Positions 1-10,029 of a stretch of DNA of 64,000 bases are shown in pieces. Each line of letters starts with the position of its first letter. Positions within the stretch are counted from its first letter, which is position 1. Source of the DNA: Alopecurus myosuroides (Eukaryota; Streptophyta; Magnoliopsida; Poales; Poaceae); contig CM054062.1 of assembly GCA_028641055.1 (NCBI GenBank), positions 276,169,710-276,233,709 on the forward strand, written 5' to 3'. Both the position numbers and the translations under genes were made by a program. The notes under the pieces are model-generated. The model did not search any database and was not told the origin of the DNA. It saw nothing but the letters and a program-made list of their open reading frames with translations.

Positions 1-446
1 GGGCTGCATGGTTTGATTGTAATCGTAAGCGAACAGATCATGCCACTTTGGTGCGATTCACATCGAGCTTAAGTAAGAATAACCAAGAAATTTGGCTCCT
101 TCGTCCGGTTATAAGATTGCAGCCGTACTCGTCTTGCAAGTAATCGGCCCTCATAACTCATAGGCATCAAGGCCAGGTCTCTGGGTTTGTGACTACTATT
201 TAAGCAGTTCAATTTCCAAAGACTCATGTACGTGCAACGTATTTTGATGATACTGATGTATTAATAATAACAAATATAACTTACTTGTACTTGAAGCAAA
301 GACCATGATAAGACTTGAAAACCATCTCTTTTATTGATACGAAAAAGTTTGTGCCAGCAGGCCGCCTCATTAAAAACCTCCCAGTCCCCTTAGGTACCCT
401 GGGTAGGAAAAGAGCGCGTCTGAAACCTGCTGTCCGTTACACTGCT

Positions 447-2831
447 TTAGTTGTTCTCGAGAATCGGCCCCAGGCTGGCACGGCCGATGCACATTCTCCA
501 TTTGTTAGTCCCTTTCATAATGAGTACCGGGTTTGTTAGCCAATCCGGGTATGTTGTTCTTGTAGCGCGGCTAGTTGTAGATAGCGGTGTGCTTTCCTCT
601 TCTACGCCAGGGAGCTTGGAAGGACCGCTCCTGACGAAGGCCACCATCTTAGGATCTTGTTCTGCTTTATCCCCTTCAGAGGTCGGCCTTTTTGACGTTG
701 CCCTTTCCTCCAGGTTTGCCTGCGATCGGTAATGCTTGAGCTCCTCTTTCCTACAGGCTTGCTCAGCCATTGCTGCATCTCCTTCATCGCATTCAGCTGC
801 TATATCTCGATTTCCGTGTATGGTAATGGTCTTCTTAGGACCCGGGATTTTCAGCTGTAGATACACATAACACGGTCTTGCCATGAACTTGGCATAAGCT
901 GGTCTTCCAAACAATGCGTGATAGGGACTGCGCAACTTAACCACCTCAAAAGTAAGCCACTCAACCCGATAATTGTCCTTTGATTCCCCAAAAGCTACCT
1001 CCAAAGCCATTTTTCCTTCAGGGCACGCTGAATGACCCGGCACTATCCCGTGAAAAACTGTTGTACTTTTTTGCAATTGAGATTCCTTGAGGCCCATGCG
1101 CAGAAAAGTTTCCCAGTACAGGATATTGATGCTGCTTCCTCCATCCATCAAGACTTTTTTCAGCTCATACCCATTGACCTGTGGTGCCACTACCAAGGCT
1201 AAAACTCCCGGGTGATCGACCCTGTCCGGATGATCCCTTCTGCTCCAAGTTACCTCCTGTTCTGACCACCTCAAATACCTCGGAACAGCGGAAGAGACCG
1301 AATTGACCGCTTGTTTCAATATCTTTTTATCCTTGTTAGAGCCTCCAGTAGTGTGCACATGATATTGACCCAACTGTTTGGGGTTAGCCTGAAAACCTCC
1401 CGCTCCCCCTTGATTGTTGCCCGGATTTCCTGCTGCCGGGTTACCGGCTGGGGGTGGACCATTGCCCAAATTTCCACCTGGACCCGGGCCTCCTCCCCGA
1501 CCCGCTCCTCGCATGGCTCTGTTTACTTCCTCATTCTTCCATCTCTGTAGGTCGGCGCATTGCTCCAAGGAGTGATTAGCCGGCTTGCCGTTCCTGCTGT
1601 GCTTCGGGCACGCCATCCTGAATATATCCCAACTGTTGCCCGGCCTCGGAGGTCCCTGATAGTGTCCTCCATTATGATTTCCGGTATTAAAATTCCCTTC
1701 AGATCTGGGTCTCGAAGACCCGGCTTCAGTATTAGCTACAAACTCGGAACCTCCTTCAAATGGGCGCTTGTTTTGACCATTTCCGTTATTACTCGGTGCT
1801 GATCCATTGCCGGTTCTTCCACTGTTACTGGTGTTCACCTTCGCTTTCTTGTCGTCAGCTTCCTCCTCTGTAGTGTCTGTTGCAGCGTGTTTGTTGCATG
1901 CATCCATTAATTCTCCCATTGTAACCTCCGATGCATTCCTACTGGACTTCATGCGAGTTAACTTTTGTACTAAAGGAATATACTTGCATGTTTTTGCCAT
2001 AGCTTGTAGCGCATCTTTGGGCTGAATTTCTGTGGATGAGTGAAGTATCTCCATAACCCGGCGTACCCAACTGCGTGCTGATTCTCCCTTCTTCTGAACG
2101 CATCGCTCTAAATCATCAATAGTGAATAGCTTTCTGCACGTCCCATGAAAGTGCTTGACGAACGCGGTCTTTAGTTCTTCCCAAGACTTGATCGATCTTT
2201 CTGGCAGGTTGGTAAACCATAACTTTGCTGCTCCTTCTGACATCATCAAGTACATGAACTTGGCTTGAAGATTCTCGGACGCATTGCGGATTGACATTGC
2301 CATCTCATAACTACTCAACCATGTTTCCGGATCCATGGTCGGTTCATAGTTCACTACTTTTCTCGGCTCTTTGAATTTTTCCGGGTAAGGTTCAGCTGTG
2401 ATGTCATCCGAGAGACACTTGGGCCCTGCGAGGACGGTTGAGACTGGCCTTACTCGGGAAGCGTGCGATCCAGCCGGGGGCGTAGCGGGGCGCGGTGCTG
2501 CAGGCAGCCCATGTGCGGCAGACCCGGCCCCGGCTCTCCGAGCCCTGGAGCTATCCACAACGGCTTGCGCCACCGATGCTGCCGGAACACGGGGAGGAGG
2601 CGGCATTTGCTGCTGCTCTTCCCTCCGCCGCGCCGAGTTTGCTTGAATATTCCCCTGTTGTTGACTGGCGTATGGCGTCCCATGCATCCCGCTTCTGTGA
2701 TCCGGGTAATTGGCCTGCTGCGCCACTGCAGTGTGCAGTAGATCGATCGCTTGCCGGGTCCTTTCTGCATGGGGCGATTCTCCTACCGGGATCTGGTTCA
2801 ATGCGAGCGTTGCTGCATACACGTTGTCCAT
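447..2831 (-). CDS. Gypsy gag-protease, C-terminal part, with truncated RT start
   Basis: This 794-residue frame holds a retrotransposon gag core at about residues 165-290 (PETWLSSYEMAM, then WFTNLPERSIKSWEELKTAF), a Gly/Asn-rich stretch, and a retropepsin-like segment at about 555-660 with VLMDGGSSINILYW (DGGS in place of DTG/DSG, usual for plant Tat-type elements). It ends just after the LTNPVL motif that normally opens reverse transcriptase, and the last dozen residues are unrelated. The frame overlaps the upstream gag frame and differs from it in phase, so one frameshift near 2835-2875 separates the two halves of one gag. The ATG at 2831 is only the first methionine in this frame and not the true gag start. 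Confidence 0.8.
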   Translation of the reverse strand: MDNVYAATLALNQIPVGESPHAERTRQAIDLLHTAVAQQANYPDHRSGMHGTPYASQQQGNIQANSARRREEQQQMPPPPRVPAASVAQAVVDSSRARRAGAGSAAHGLPAAPRPATPPAGSHASRVRPVSTVLAGPKCLSDDITAEPYPEKFKEPRKVVNYEPTMDPETWLSSYEMAMSIRNASENLQAKFMYLMMSEGAAKLWFTNLPERSIKSWEELKTAFVKHFHGTCRKLFTIDDLERCVQKKGESARSWVRRVMEILHSSTEIQPKDALQAMAKTCKYIPLVQKLTRMKSSRNASEVTMGELMDACNKHAATDTTEEEADDKKAKVNTSNSGRTGNGSAPSNNGNGQNKRPFEGGSEFVANTEAGSSRPRSEGNFNTGNHNGGHYQGPPRPGNSWDIFRMACPKHSRNGKPANHSLEQCADLQRWKNEEVNRAMRGAGRGGGPGPGGNLGNGPPPAGNPAAGNPGNNQGGAGGFQANPKQLGQYHVHTTGGSNKDKKILKQAVNSVSSAVPRYLRWSEQEVTWSRRDHPDRVDHPGVLALVVAPQVNGYELKKVLMDGGSSINILYWETFLRMGLKESQLQKSTTVFHGIVPGHSACPEGKMALEVAFGESKDNYRVEWLTFEVVKLRSPYHALFGRPAYAKFMARPCYVYLQLKIPGPKKTITIHGNRDIAAECDEGDAAMAEQACRKEELKHYRSQANLEERATSKRPTSEGDKAEQDPKMVAFVRSGPSKLPGVEEESTPLSTTSRATRTTYPDWLTNPVLIMKGTNKWRMCIGRASLGPILENN

Positions 2832-4162
2832 GGGATTGTTGTAGTGGCCTGCTGGTGTGCGAAACCGTGACGGCGGCTGCGGCGATAACTCGATGCCGGT
2901 TGTGACTCTGGTTCGTGGTGGGGTAACTCGGCCTGCACGTTTGCCGCGCGGGCTTCCGCTGTCACCGGCTGAGGCGCAGTTCCCTGGTTTACAGCTGGGA
3001 TCGGTTGGTCCTGAGGCGTAATAAATAAAGCTGCCGGGTTAATGACCCCACCCATGGCCGGTAGTCTAGTTTGATGTCTCTGGTGTACTCTAGATGTTTC
3101 CTCTCGAAGCCGGGTTTCCAATGCATCCAGCTCGCGTTGACGCGTAGCCATCCCTTGTTTCTCTGCTTCCACTTGCCTTCTTTGCTGTTCCAACGCGCGG
3201 CAAGCCACATCCAGGTCCCTGACACGTTCAGCTGCGTTTTCTGGAGTGATAACCGTAGCGAGGACAGTGGGGTCTAGGATCAGATTGTTGTCGAACAAGG
3301 CCGGGTGGCGCGGGTTTGACGGACCCGCCCCCGGTGTCCGGTTTCCCAGGAATCCGAACGTATTCGCGTGCAACTCCTCATCCGCCGCACGGCTAGTCAC
3401 TGATGCCGACTCTCCGTCGACCCGGGCCGGGATCGGGTTTCCGTTAGCCGCGTCCTGTCGCTGTGCCAATGCCTGAGCCGCCCCGACCGGAGCCGTGGTG
3501 ATGTTTCCTTGATTGAGGTTGGCTGCGGGAGCCGTGTAGACCGCCGCTCGGCGTATTACGCCTGCTGTGAGTTCATGCTGTTCTTCTCCGCTGTTGTCTT
3601 CTCCGTACCGGTCTTCCAGCAGGTCCCGTATAGATTCAGTATCGTCCTTTCCGTCGTCCGGGTCACGCGGGGCCCATGCCGACTCCTCCGGCTGTTCCCA
3701 CTGCGCGATGGATTCTTCTGTCTGGTCTGTTGCTCCAACTGATTCTTCTCTATCTGATTGGTCGCAAGCATCCTCCCCTGACACAGAATCAGATCCAACA
3801 TCGTCAGGAGCCGAGCCAGAGGAATATACCATACCGATGAAGACGCTGATCCGGCCGATTGTAACGACAGATCCGGATTCGAGGCGATCCGATTCTGGCC
3901 CCCAGCCGGAGTCGTCCACCATCTTCTCTCCTTTGTGGTCGTCGTAGATCTCTCCGACGACGAGGTTCCTCATGCTTTTCCGAGCTTCTCCCGTGATGTA
4001 AACACCTTTGGACGCAGGCCCCACGGTGGGCGCCAACTGTCGTGGGATGATCACGGCAGATGTTACCAGGGGTAACTGATCTTGGGGAAAGTCGACACAG
4101 GTATTTGGGAGAGGGTTTAGCTCGAAAGAGAACATGGTGATAAGCGATCTAGGAATCGGCAC
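2798..4162 (-). CDS. Gypsy gag, N-terminal part (true start probably 3922)
   Basis: This 454-residue frame precedes the gag core. The open frame begins inside the LTR at 4162. The likely gag start is the ATG at 3922, after the LTR and leader, where the protein begins MVDDSGWGPESD. It is acidic, then Ala/Pro-rich, with a predicted coiled coil at about residues 320-360 (ALEQQRRQVEAEKQG, then RQRELDALETRLREE). It ends out of frame with the gag core at about 2800-2875, next to a CGCCG-rich stretch that could have slipped. I recognise no enzyme domain. Assignment to gag rests on position and on the continuing similarity of composition across the frameshift. Confidence 0.65.
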   Translation of the reverse strand: MPIPRSLITMFSFELNPLPNTCVDFPQDQLPLVTSAVIIPRQLAPTVGPASKGVYITGEARKSMRNLVVGEIYDDHKGEKMVDDSGWGPESDRLESGSVVTIGRISVFIGMVYSSGSAPDDVGSDSVSGEDACDQSDREESVGATDQTEESIAQWEQPEESAWAPRDPDDGKDDTESIRDLLEDRYGEDNSGEEQHELTAGVIRRAAVYTAPAANLNQGNITTAPVGAAQALAQRQDAANGNPIPARVDGESASVTSRAADEELHANTFGFLGNRTPGAGPSNPRHPALFDNNLILDPTVLATVITPENAAERVRDLDVACRALEQQRRQVEAEKQGMATRQRELDALETRLREETSRVHQRHQTRLPAMGGVINPAALFITPQDQPIPAVNQGTAPQPVTAEARAANVQAELPHHEPESQPASSYRRSRRHGFAHQQATTTIPWTTCMQQRSH

Positions 4163-4503
4163 TCAACTCGCCGAGTCTCGAATATGGCTCTCGATTTATA
4201 CTGGATACTCGATAACAGGTGATATGACTATGTCGTGAATCTCTATCAAGCTAAGCCTAGGGGCCTGTTTATAAAGCACTCGTACCCCCCCTTGGCTTGC
4301 CCTCCAAGGCGCAGCTTGAATCCTATCCGAACTCTGCTTACAAACCCTAGCTTTCCTTACCGCAACCCACAATCCGGGTTACGAGGCCTACAAACTTTGG
4401 GCCTTCCAGAAGTTTCTTTATCCTTAGCCGGATCCCGCGCAGCGTCCTTTGGGCCGGGTTACACCTTGGAGTTGGCCTGCCGGGTTACTATCCCCCCATC
4501 ACA
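4038..4503 (-). repeat. LTR of the truncated Gypsy element
   Basis: On the minus strand the repeat begins TGTGATGGGG and ends CATCCCACGACA, giving TGT...ACA termini, and it is followed directly by the TTGGCGCCCACCG leader. It is about 466 bp. The outer boundary is set by the point at which the Copia A integrase frame breaks (after the KYLRVF motif). The partner LTR lies outside the window, so LTR age and target duplication cannot be judged. Confidence 0.75.
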
Positions 4504-5591
4504 AAAACTCGAAGATATTTGAAGGTTGGTTTGTTACCGGTTAGGAGCTCATATGGAGTCATACCAATCATCGGACGAAGGAAGAGTCGGTTAGATAAAT
4601 GACAAGCGGTGTTGATGGCTTCGGCCCAAATGTTATATGGGGATTTGAATTCGGCCATCATAGTTCTTGCCATATCAATAAGTGTACGATTCTTCCTCTC
4701 CGCTAAACCATTTTGTTGAGGGGTGTACGCGGCGGAATATTGATGTCTTATCCCCTCATCACTCAAGAATTCATCCATGGTGTAGTTCTTGAACTCGGAC
4801 CCATTGTCACTCCTAATGGACAAGATCTTGGTGTCATATTGGCGTTGCACTTCGGTGGCCCAAGTTATGAATCTTTCTTGAGTTTCACTCTTCTTCTTGA
4901 TATAGAAAACCCAAGTGTATCTTGTGTAATCATCAACAATTACCAAACAATACTTTTTGCCACCAAGACTATCATATGTGGGAGGCCCAAATAAATCCAA
5001 GTGAATGCGCTCAAAGGGCCTTGTTGTAGAGATGATTGATGTCTTGGGGTGATTCTTCTCATGCATCTTTCCGGCAATACAGGAGCTACAAGGACGATCT
5101 TTGGAAAAATTCACACTTGTTAGTCCTACCACATGCTCACCCTTCACAAGTGTTTGTAAATTTCTCATACCAACGTGGCCTAGGCGACGATGCCAAAGCC
5201 ATCCCACGTCGGATTTAGCCATTAGACATGTGGCGATATGTGTAGTTTCTTTCGAGAAATCCACTATATACATACCGTTTTCCACAAATCCAACAAAGGC
5301 TACTTTAAGAGAAATAGTGTGAAGGACAAGCACGTGGTGACGCCCAAATACACATGTAAAATTGCACTCACAAAGTTGCAAGACGGAAAGAAGATTATAG
5401 CCAAGGGACTCAACAAGGAGGACTTTCTCAATGGATGAATCCGGAGAAATGACCACCTTGCCATGTCCCAATACCTTAAGTTGTGAGCGATCACCAATAG
5501 TTACATGAGCAAATTTGATAAGTTGTAGCTTCAAGTCATCTAATACTTCTTTGCTTCCGGTCATGTGTGCGGAACAACCACTATCAATCAT
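4504..5591 (-). pseudogene. Copia A pol fragment: protease and integrase
   Basis: The frame starts at the retropepsin active site (MIDSGCSAHMTG; DSG) and continues into the GAG-pre-integrase zinc region (WLWHRRLGHVGMRN and then CSSCIAGK). It then enters the integrase core with the D, D, E residues in [15 protein letters not shown] and NGLAERKNRT. It stops after KYLRVF, where the Gypsy LTR begins. The last few residues of the open frame are LTR-encoded. The true protease start lies upstream in the same frame, near 5625 (GGTSWMIDSG). Reverse transcriptase and RNase H are absent from the window. Confidence 0.85.
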
Positions 5592-5628
5592 CCATGATGT
5601 TCCACCGGAAATACAACCCTACAATGAA

Positions 5629-6231
5629 TCAACTTCTTGTCTTAGGTACCCATTTTTGGATGGGTACTTTTTTGTTAGTCACAAGGGTCTTGGGAACCCA
5701 AATAGCATGCTTGTAATCATCACCATATGAGGTGGCTACATACTTTGCATAAACATGACCACTAATAGATTTAAGAAGCACATAAGATGGGTTATACTTT
5801 CCCGCAAAGTTGTTGTGAGTAGTAGTGTTCCTAGGAACAATACTTTTAGCCATAATATCAAACTCATCTCCATCATTAGCCAACTCCCCCTCCTTCACAA
5901 AAACAATAGAGTTAGTGGAGGGAGTTGACTTCTTCTTGTAAGCCACCTTGGATGCGGAACCAAAACCAAGGCCTTCTTTGCCAACAACTCTCTTATGACC
6001 TTGGATGCATGTGGCAAGACCTTTGTTGAGTTGTGCCTTCAACCTATTGTTCTCCTCAATGAGAGTTTCCTTGACACACAAAGGGTTAGTAGCACAAGAG
6101 TTTTCATTCACAATTCTTAATCCTTTTAAGGTTTTGAGCTCATTTGAGATTGTACGATGATCAATTTTAATCTTATCAAAATCCTTAATGAGTTCATTAT
6201 AACCTTGGGTAGTTGCAACATTTGAACTCAT
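5629..6231 (-). CDS. Copia A gag C-terminal segment
   Basis: This 200-residue frame is homologous to the segment at 34003-34557 of Copia B: both contain TTHNNFAGKYNPSYVL, GHVYAKYV, SYGDDY and IWVPKTLVTN, and both end at a stop just after a WVPK motif. In Copia A it is out of frame with the preceding gag (6336-8021), so a frameshift lies between 6231 and 6336. Its stop precedes the protease frame by only a few codons, with TTGTAGG between them. It acts as the linker between nucleocapsid and protease; no catalytic motif is visible. Confidence 0.7.
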   Translation of the reverse strand: MSSNVATTQGYNELIKDFDKIKIDHRTISNELKTLKGLRIVNENSCATNPLCVKETLIEENNRLKAQLNKGLATCIQGHKRVVGKEGLGFGSASKVAYKKKSTPSTNSIVFVKEGELANDGDEFDIMAKSIVPRNTTTHNNFAGKYNPSYVLLKSISGHVYAKYVATSYGDDYKHAIWVPKTLVTNKKVPIQKWVPKTRS

Positions 6232-6335
6232 GAATTCCGTTACCTTAGCAAAAACATGTTGACAATCAAGTTTTACTTTAGCTATGTCAATTGCAAAGGT
6301 TTCTTCTATGCTTTCTCTAAAGCAATGTGATTCAT

Positions 6336-8021
6336 CTAGAGCTTTCTCAAGCTCCTCAATTTACTAGCATCATCACGAGCAAACTTTTCAAGTAACATTA
6401 TTCTCTCCTCATGTTCATCAATGAGGCCATGTGCCTCACTTAATTGATCCATGAGAGAGACAAAGATAGATTTAGTTTCTCCTTCTAGTTTTTCCACAAA
6501 GTTTGTCAAAGGGTCTTCCTCGACACAATTTAGTAGTGAAGGAATAGAGGAGTTAGAAAGTTTGAGTGTAGGAGTCACCTTTGGGGGTATACCCTTGGCC
6601 ATGAAGCACTTGTGACTCGAAGGACCCTTGTGGTCATTTGGGTTGGAGAAGAGAGAGCTTAAGTTAGGAGGTACGACGCCCCTAGCCATGGCCGCCATAC
6701 CTACTTGTTCGCCTTCACCATCATTCTCTTCACCACCGGATGTGTACTCAACTTCTTTTGCAATCAATGCCCTAGGAGGTCCTCTCTTGATGAAGTTCTT
6801 GGACTTGGGAATGAAAGTGGATTTCTTGATGAGTCTTCCTCCATTCTCAATTCTACTCTTGAAGGGGCACTCGGCAACGAAGTGCTCGGAATCTCCACAA
6901 TTGAAGCAAGTTCTTGCTTTCTTCGTGCTTGAGGATTCCTTCCCTTTATTCTTGGTGGCATTGGATCTAAAGTCTCCTTTCTTCCACCACTTGTGTTGAG
7001 CAAGAGCCAAGCATTCTTCATGTGATGTCCTCATTTCTTTCTTGGAGACCTCATGAGTGGATCCACCATCATCACTTGAGTCATTATCTTCATGGGGAAT
7101 TACCTTGGCCTTCAAGGCAAGAGATGCTTTCTTTGCTCCGTTTACACGGGCCATGACATCATCGGAAGTTTGCTTCATGACCTTTAGAGTGATAAAAAGA
7201 CCTAAGACATCATTGGGGGATAGGTCCAAGTAGTCGGCCCTTGCTTGTACATTCATCACCATGTTTTCATTGTATGGCATCAAGGTGAGTAGAAATTTCT
7301 CCTTGACCCAATTCTCCGTACAATCCGTGAATCCACTATCTCTCATATCATTTACAAGAGCCTTGAGTCTTCTAAACATGTCTTCTATGTTCTCTCCATC
7401 ACCCAAGTGAAAGTGTTCAACTTTTCTTTGAATGATTGACCTCTTGGACCTTTGGAGGTTGACATTGTCGTCAAACATATCGACAAGACCATCATAAGCT
7501 TTCTTTGCACTAGTGAAGGACCGGATGTGCTCAACTCCTTCCTTTTCCATTGCCCTCTCCAACATGTGCAAAGCATGAGCGTTGAGTTGCTCATCTATGA
7601 TGTCACTTGACCTTAGATTTGCGGGGTCTTTTGGCTCATACCCTTTTTCAACAATTCTCCATATTTGCATTGAAGAGCTGCACATGTAAGACTTCATGGA
7701 AGCTTTCCAATTAGTAAAACGATGCCGATCCACCAAAGGAGGTGGACCAAGATGAGAAACATGTGGATGTTGAACATTAGGAGCATTGTTATAAGCAAAG
7801 CCAAAAGAATTTCCACCACTACCATTTAATGGTGAAGATGATGCGGATGCTTCTTTAGTTGGAATGGGGTTTCCATGTTCATCTAAAATAATCTTTTCAC
7901 TAGATTGTCTAGATGGAGATGTCAATTATTTTATTAGTCCGTCCATCTTTTTCTCGGAACTATCAATCATAGCTTGGATTAGCTTTTGAATCCCATCCAT
8001 GGTGACGGGATCATCGGCCAT
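6336..8021 (-). pseudogene. Copia A gag with one in-frame stop near the N terminus
   Basis: The gag frame probably begins at the ATG at 8021 (MADDPVTMDGIQ), shortly after the primer site. It is interrupted by one TAA at 7926-7928, and then stays open to 6336. The 529-residue body has the Copia gag core (FTNWKASMKSYM, IQRKVEHFHLGDGENIEDMF) and a CCHC zinc knuckle, CFNCGDSEHFVAEC, at about residue 340. A Ser-rich N terminus and a heptad-like C-terminal region (LIDEHEERIMLLEKF) are also seen. Nucleocapsid and capsid functions are inferred from the family. The early stop would block normal translation from 8021. Confidence 0.75.
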
Positions 8022-8066
8022 CCTTACCTCCTCTTTTAGGCGGTAAAGCCTATATAAAGAGACGAG

Positions 8067-8078
8067 GCTCTGATACCA
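8067..8078 (-). promoter_or_regulatory. Copia A primer-binding site (initiator tRNA-Met type)
   Basis: The minus strand reads TGGTATCAGAGC two bases inside the LTR edge at 8081. This is the standard Copia primer site, complementary to the 3' end of plant initiator tRNA-Met. It fixes both the orientation and the 5' LTR of the element. Confidence 0.9.
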
Positions 8079-8910
8079 ATTGAAGGATCGAGAGGTTAAC
8101 TAGAGGGGGGTGAATAGGTTAACTACAAATTTTAACTTCTTTTCCAAGTTAACAAGGTAATGCTCAAATATAGATTATCTAGATTATGCAACTAGGTGAA
8201 CAATCCTATATGTTGAGCAAGTACAACTAGCACAAGGTAAGTATATGACTAAGCTAGTAGTAACTAGTAAAGGTAAGTTGAGGAATAACCGAACATAATG
8301 ACGCGGAGATTTATACCGAAGTTCACTTCCCAATGGAAGCTAATCTCCGTTGGAGCGGTGCGGTGTCACCAAAGTGGAACACCGAGTAGGCCTCAAATGC
8401 CACACCGTATCTCCTTCGAGTCCTTCCACCGATGTGGATAGGCTCGAATCACTATGTTGTCGTTGAGGTTGACAACTAGAACCTTTACAAGGATGAGGCA
8501 CACTCCACAAGATTGGAGGGTCCTCACCAAATCCCAAGAGCCTCCAAGACTCCGAGAAGCAAGATCTACGAGCACAAAAGCACCGGGGATATCAACAAGG
8601 CTCCAAGCTCCGATGAACTAAGATCAACAAGATTCCTAGCTCCAATGAACTAAGAATGACAAGATCCCTAAGGGATGAGTGGGTGGATTTCTAATCGACT
8701 CGGTGGAGTTGTAGATCGGGGGTGTCTCCTTCAAATCCCAAAGTATCACGAGCTTTGGTTGGGGATTTATGGAGATCTTGTTCTTGAACTTGAGCTTGGT
8801 CAATCAATGGTGGTGAGAGAAAGTGTTCTTGAGCTTGAGCTTGGTCAATCAATGGTGGTGAGAGAAAGTGTGAGTGAGATTGACAAAGCCAAAAGGTAGG
8901 TGGAGGCGTC

Positions 8911-8920
8911 CTTTTATACG
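8911..8920 (-). promoter_or_regulatory. TATA box of Copia A LTR promoter
   Basis: The minus strand reads CGTATAAAAGG, directly downstream of the GC-rich array and upstream of the transcribed leader. Its position relative to the array matches the TATA boxes of Copia B and Copia C. Transcription from it is inferred. Confidence 0.6.
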
Positions 8921-8954
8921 GGGTTGAAATACGGCCGTTGGGAGGGACAGTTTA

Positions 8955-9237
8955 CACCTTACAGCACCCCCCCTCGGCCTGGGGGCCGGCCTGGCCGGCC
9001 TGGGGCAGCCAGGGCCGGGCGCAATCCCACCCCAGCCTGGTGCCCGGCCTGGGCCGGCGTGGAGAGAGAGGGTAGGCTGGCGTGGGGCGATGGAGGCCCG
9101 GCCTGGGGGCCCGGCCAGGCCGGTGTGGGAGCACAGGCGAGGCCGGCGTGGGGGCAGCGAGCCAGCCAGCCAGCCCGGCCTGGGGCCGGCATGGGAGCTA
9201 GGCGGGGCCGGACCCCCACCCGAAGAGCCCGGCCTGG
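8955..9237. repeat. GC-rich palindromic minisatellite in Copia A LTR (left part)
   Basis: Degenerate units built from GGCCTGGGGCCGGCGTGGG and GGCCGGCCTGG follow each other for about 280 bp, and the array continues beyond the Tat insertion at 18524-18690. The open frames across it (Arg/Pro/Gly-rich) are by-products of the composition. The array sits in the LTR region upstream of the TATA box at 8911-8920. Confidence 0.75.
9233..9237. repeat. Target site duplication CCTGG (left)
   Basis: CCTGG precedes the 5' LTR of the Tat element and is repeated at 18519-18523 directly after its 3' LTR. Removing one copy and the element rejoins the Copia A GC-rich array. Confidence 0.9.
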
Positions 9238-9982
9238 TGTTGAATACATAATTTGGAAGCTAAGTATTATACGAGCCAAGTTAATTTGAATGACCGTGGT
9301 TCGAATATTATGTGACATATTTATTTGAATTTGCTGTTAAGTGTAAAATACAGGCTGAATTTGGCGGATGTCGCGGCAGCAGATTATACGAAAATGTCAT
9401 GGACTGGCAGCTACGAGGACATGTCCTGGAGGAATTCAGAGATGCGCTAAGCTGAAAATGCAGAGGTGGAGGACAAGTCCTAACAGGCATCAGCCGATTC
9501 CACGTCGAAGATGCGTTGGTTCCAGGCTAAGGGCTGAAAACGTGTGCTTGTAATCAATGTACGGGAAATATTTCCTTATTGGCTTGGATGGAACGTATAC
9601 TAGGATTAAGCTAGCCGGATTGATTAGAGATTCGGAATTTTATATTTGGCTTGCATGCCAAGGAAACAGTCCGTGTACGACTCTATTTGTCATAGACCAG
9701 GCTGCCTATATAACGTGGGCATATGGCCGATTGAAAGACCCAATCGATATTCTACAAAAACACATCTATTTTTTCACGTTCATAGTTTTTCCATATTGTC
9801 TCTTCGCCGAGCCCTAGCAGCCCTAGGGTTTAGCAAAATCTTTGCCGTTTTGCGCTGAAAAGCGGCCGTACTCCTCTCCGAAATCGAGGAATCCTTTGTT
9901 GCTTTGCCGGAAAAGCAATCGTTCGTCGTCACGAAAGCACGACGGTTATCGTGGTGTCACGCGGCAATTTTGCGTGGCAACA
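9238..9982 (+). repeat. 5' LTR of Tat element
   Basis: The repeat starts TGTTGAATACATAATTTGG and ends GCGTGGCAACA; TG...CA termini. A TATA-like CCTATATAAC lies at about 9715-9724, followed by the probable transcribed region. It equals the 3' LTR in length and differs at one position. The first codons of the open frame at 9904 lie in this LTR and are not part of gag. Confidence 0.92.
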
Positions 9983-9984
9983 CA

Positions 9985-10003
9985 ATTGGCGACTCCGCTG
10001 GGG
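9985..10003 (+). promoter_or_regulatory. Primer-binding site region of Tat element
   Basis: Immediately after the LTR the sequence reads ATTGGCGACTCCGCTGGGG. A TGG start two to three bases inside the LTR edge is what a tRNA 3'-CCA primer site looks like. I did not identify the tRNA. Confidence 0.6.
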
Positions 10004-10029
10004 ACGAGAAGAACAAGAACACATACGCG

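Larger units (their letters stand above)
1..4503 (-). mobile_element. Gypsy LTR retrotransposon, internally deleted; 3' end beyond window
   Basis: The element runs right to left: LTR at 4038-4503, the leader motif TTGGCGCCCACCGTGGGGC on the minus strand near 4019-4037, then gag and protease. The coding frame reaches only the first residues of a reverse transcriptase start (LTNPVLIMKGTNKWRMCI) and then runs into non-pol sequence. Reverse transcriptase, RNase H and integrase are therefore missing, and the frame ends at 447. Bases 1-446 look like the element's 3' untranslated region, with a purine-rich AAGGGGACTGGGAGG on the minus strand near 384-398; no 3' LTR is in view. It interrupts the integrase of Copia A at 4503/4504, so it is the younger of the two. 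It is probably a non-autonomous deletion derivative. Confidence 0.85.
8081..9237 (-). repeat. Copia A LTR, inner part (split by Tat element)
   Basis: The LTR starts (plus-strand view) TGAAGGATCGAGAGG next to the primer site and carries the ACTAGAGGGGGGTGAATAGG signature. A 45-bp direct repeat occurs twice at about 8781-8872 (GCTTGGTCAATCAATGGTGG in each copy). From 8955 the LTR becomes an extremely GC-rich array. The Tat Gypsy element enters at 9237/9238, and the LTR resumes at 18524 after the 5-bp target duplication. Confidence 0.8.

Noticed and set aside
8900..9289. Arg/Pro/Gly-rich proteins encoded by the GC-rich array
   Set aside because: The frames follow the repeat composition and occur on both strands; no independent support.
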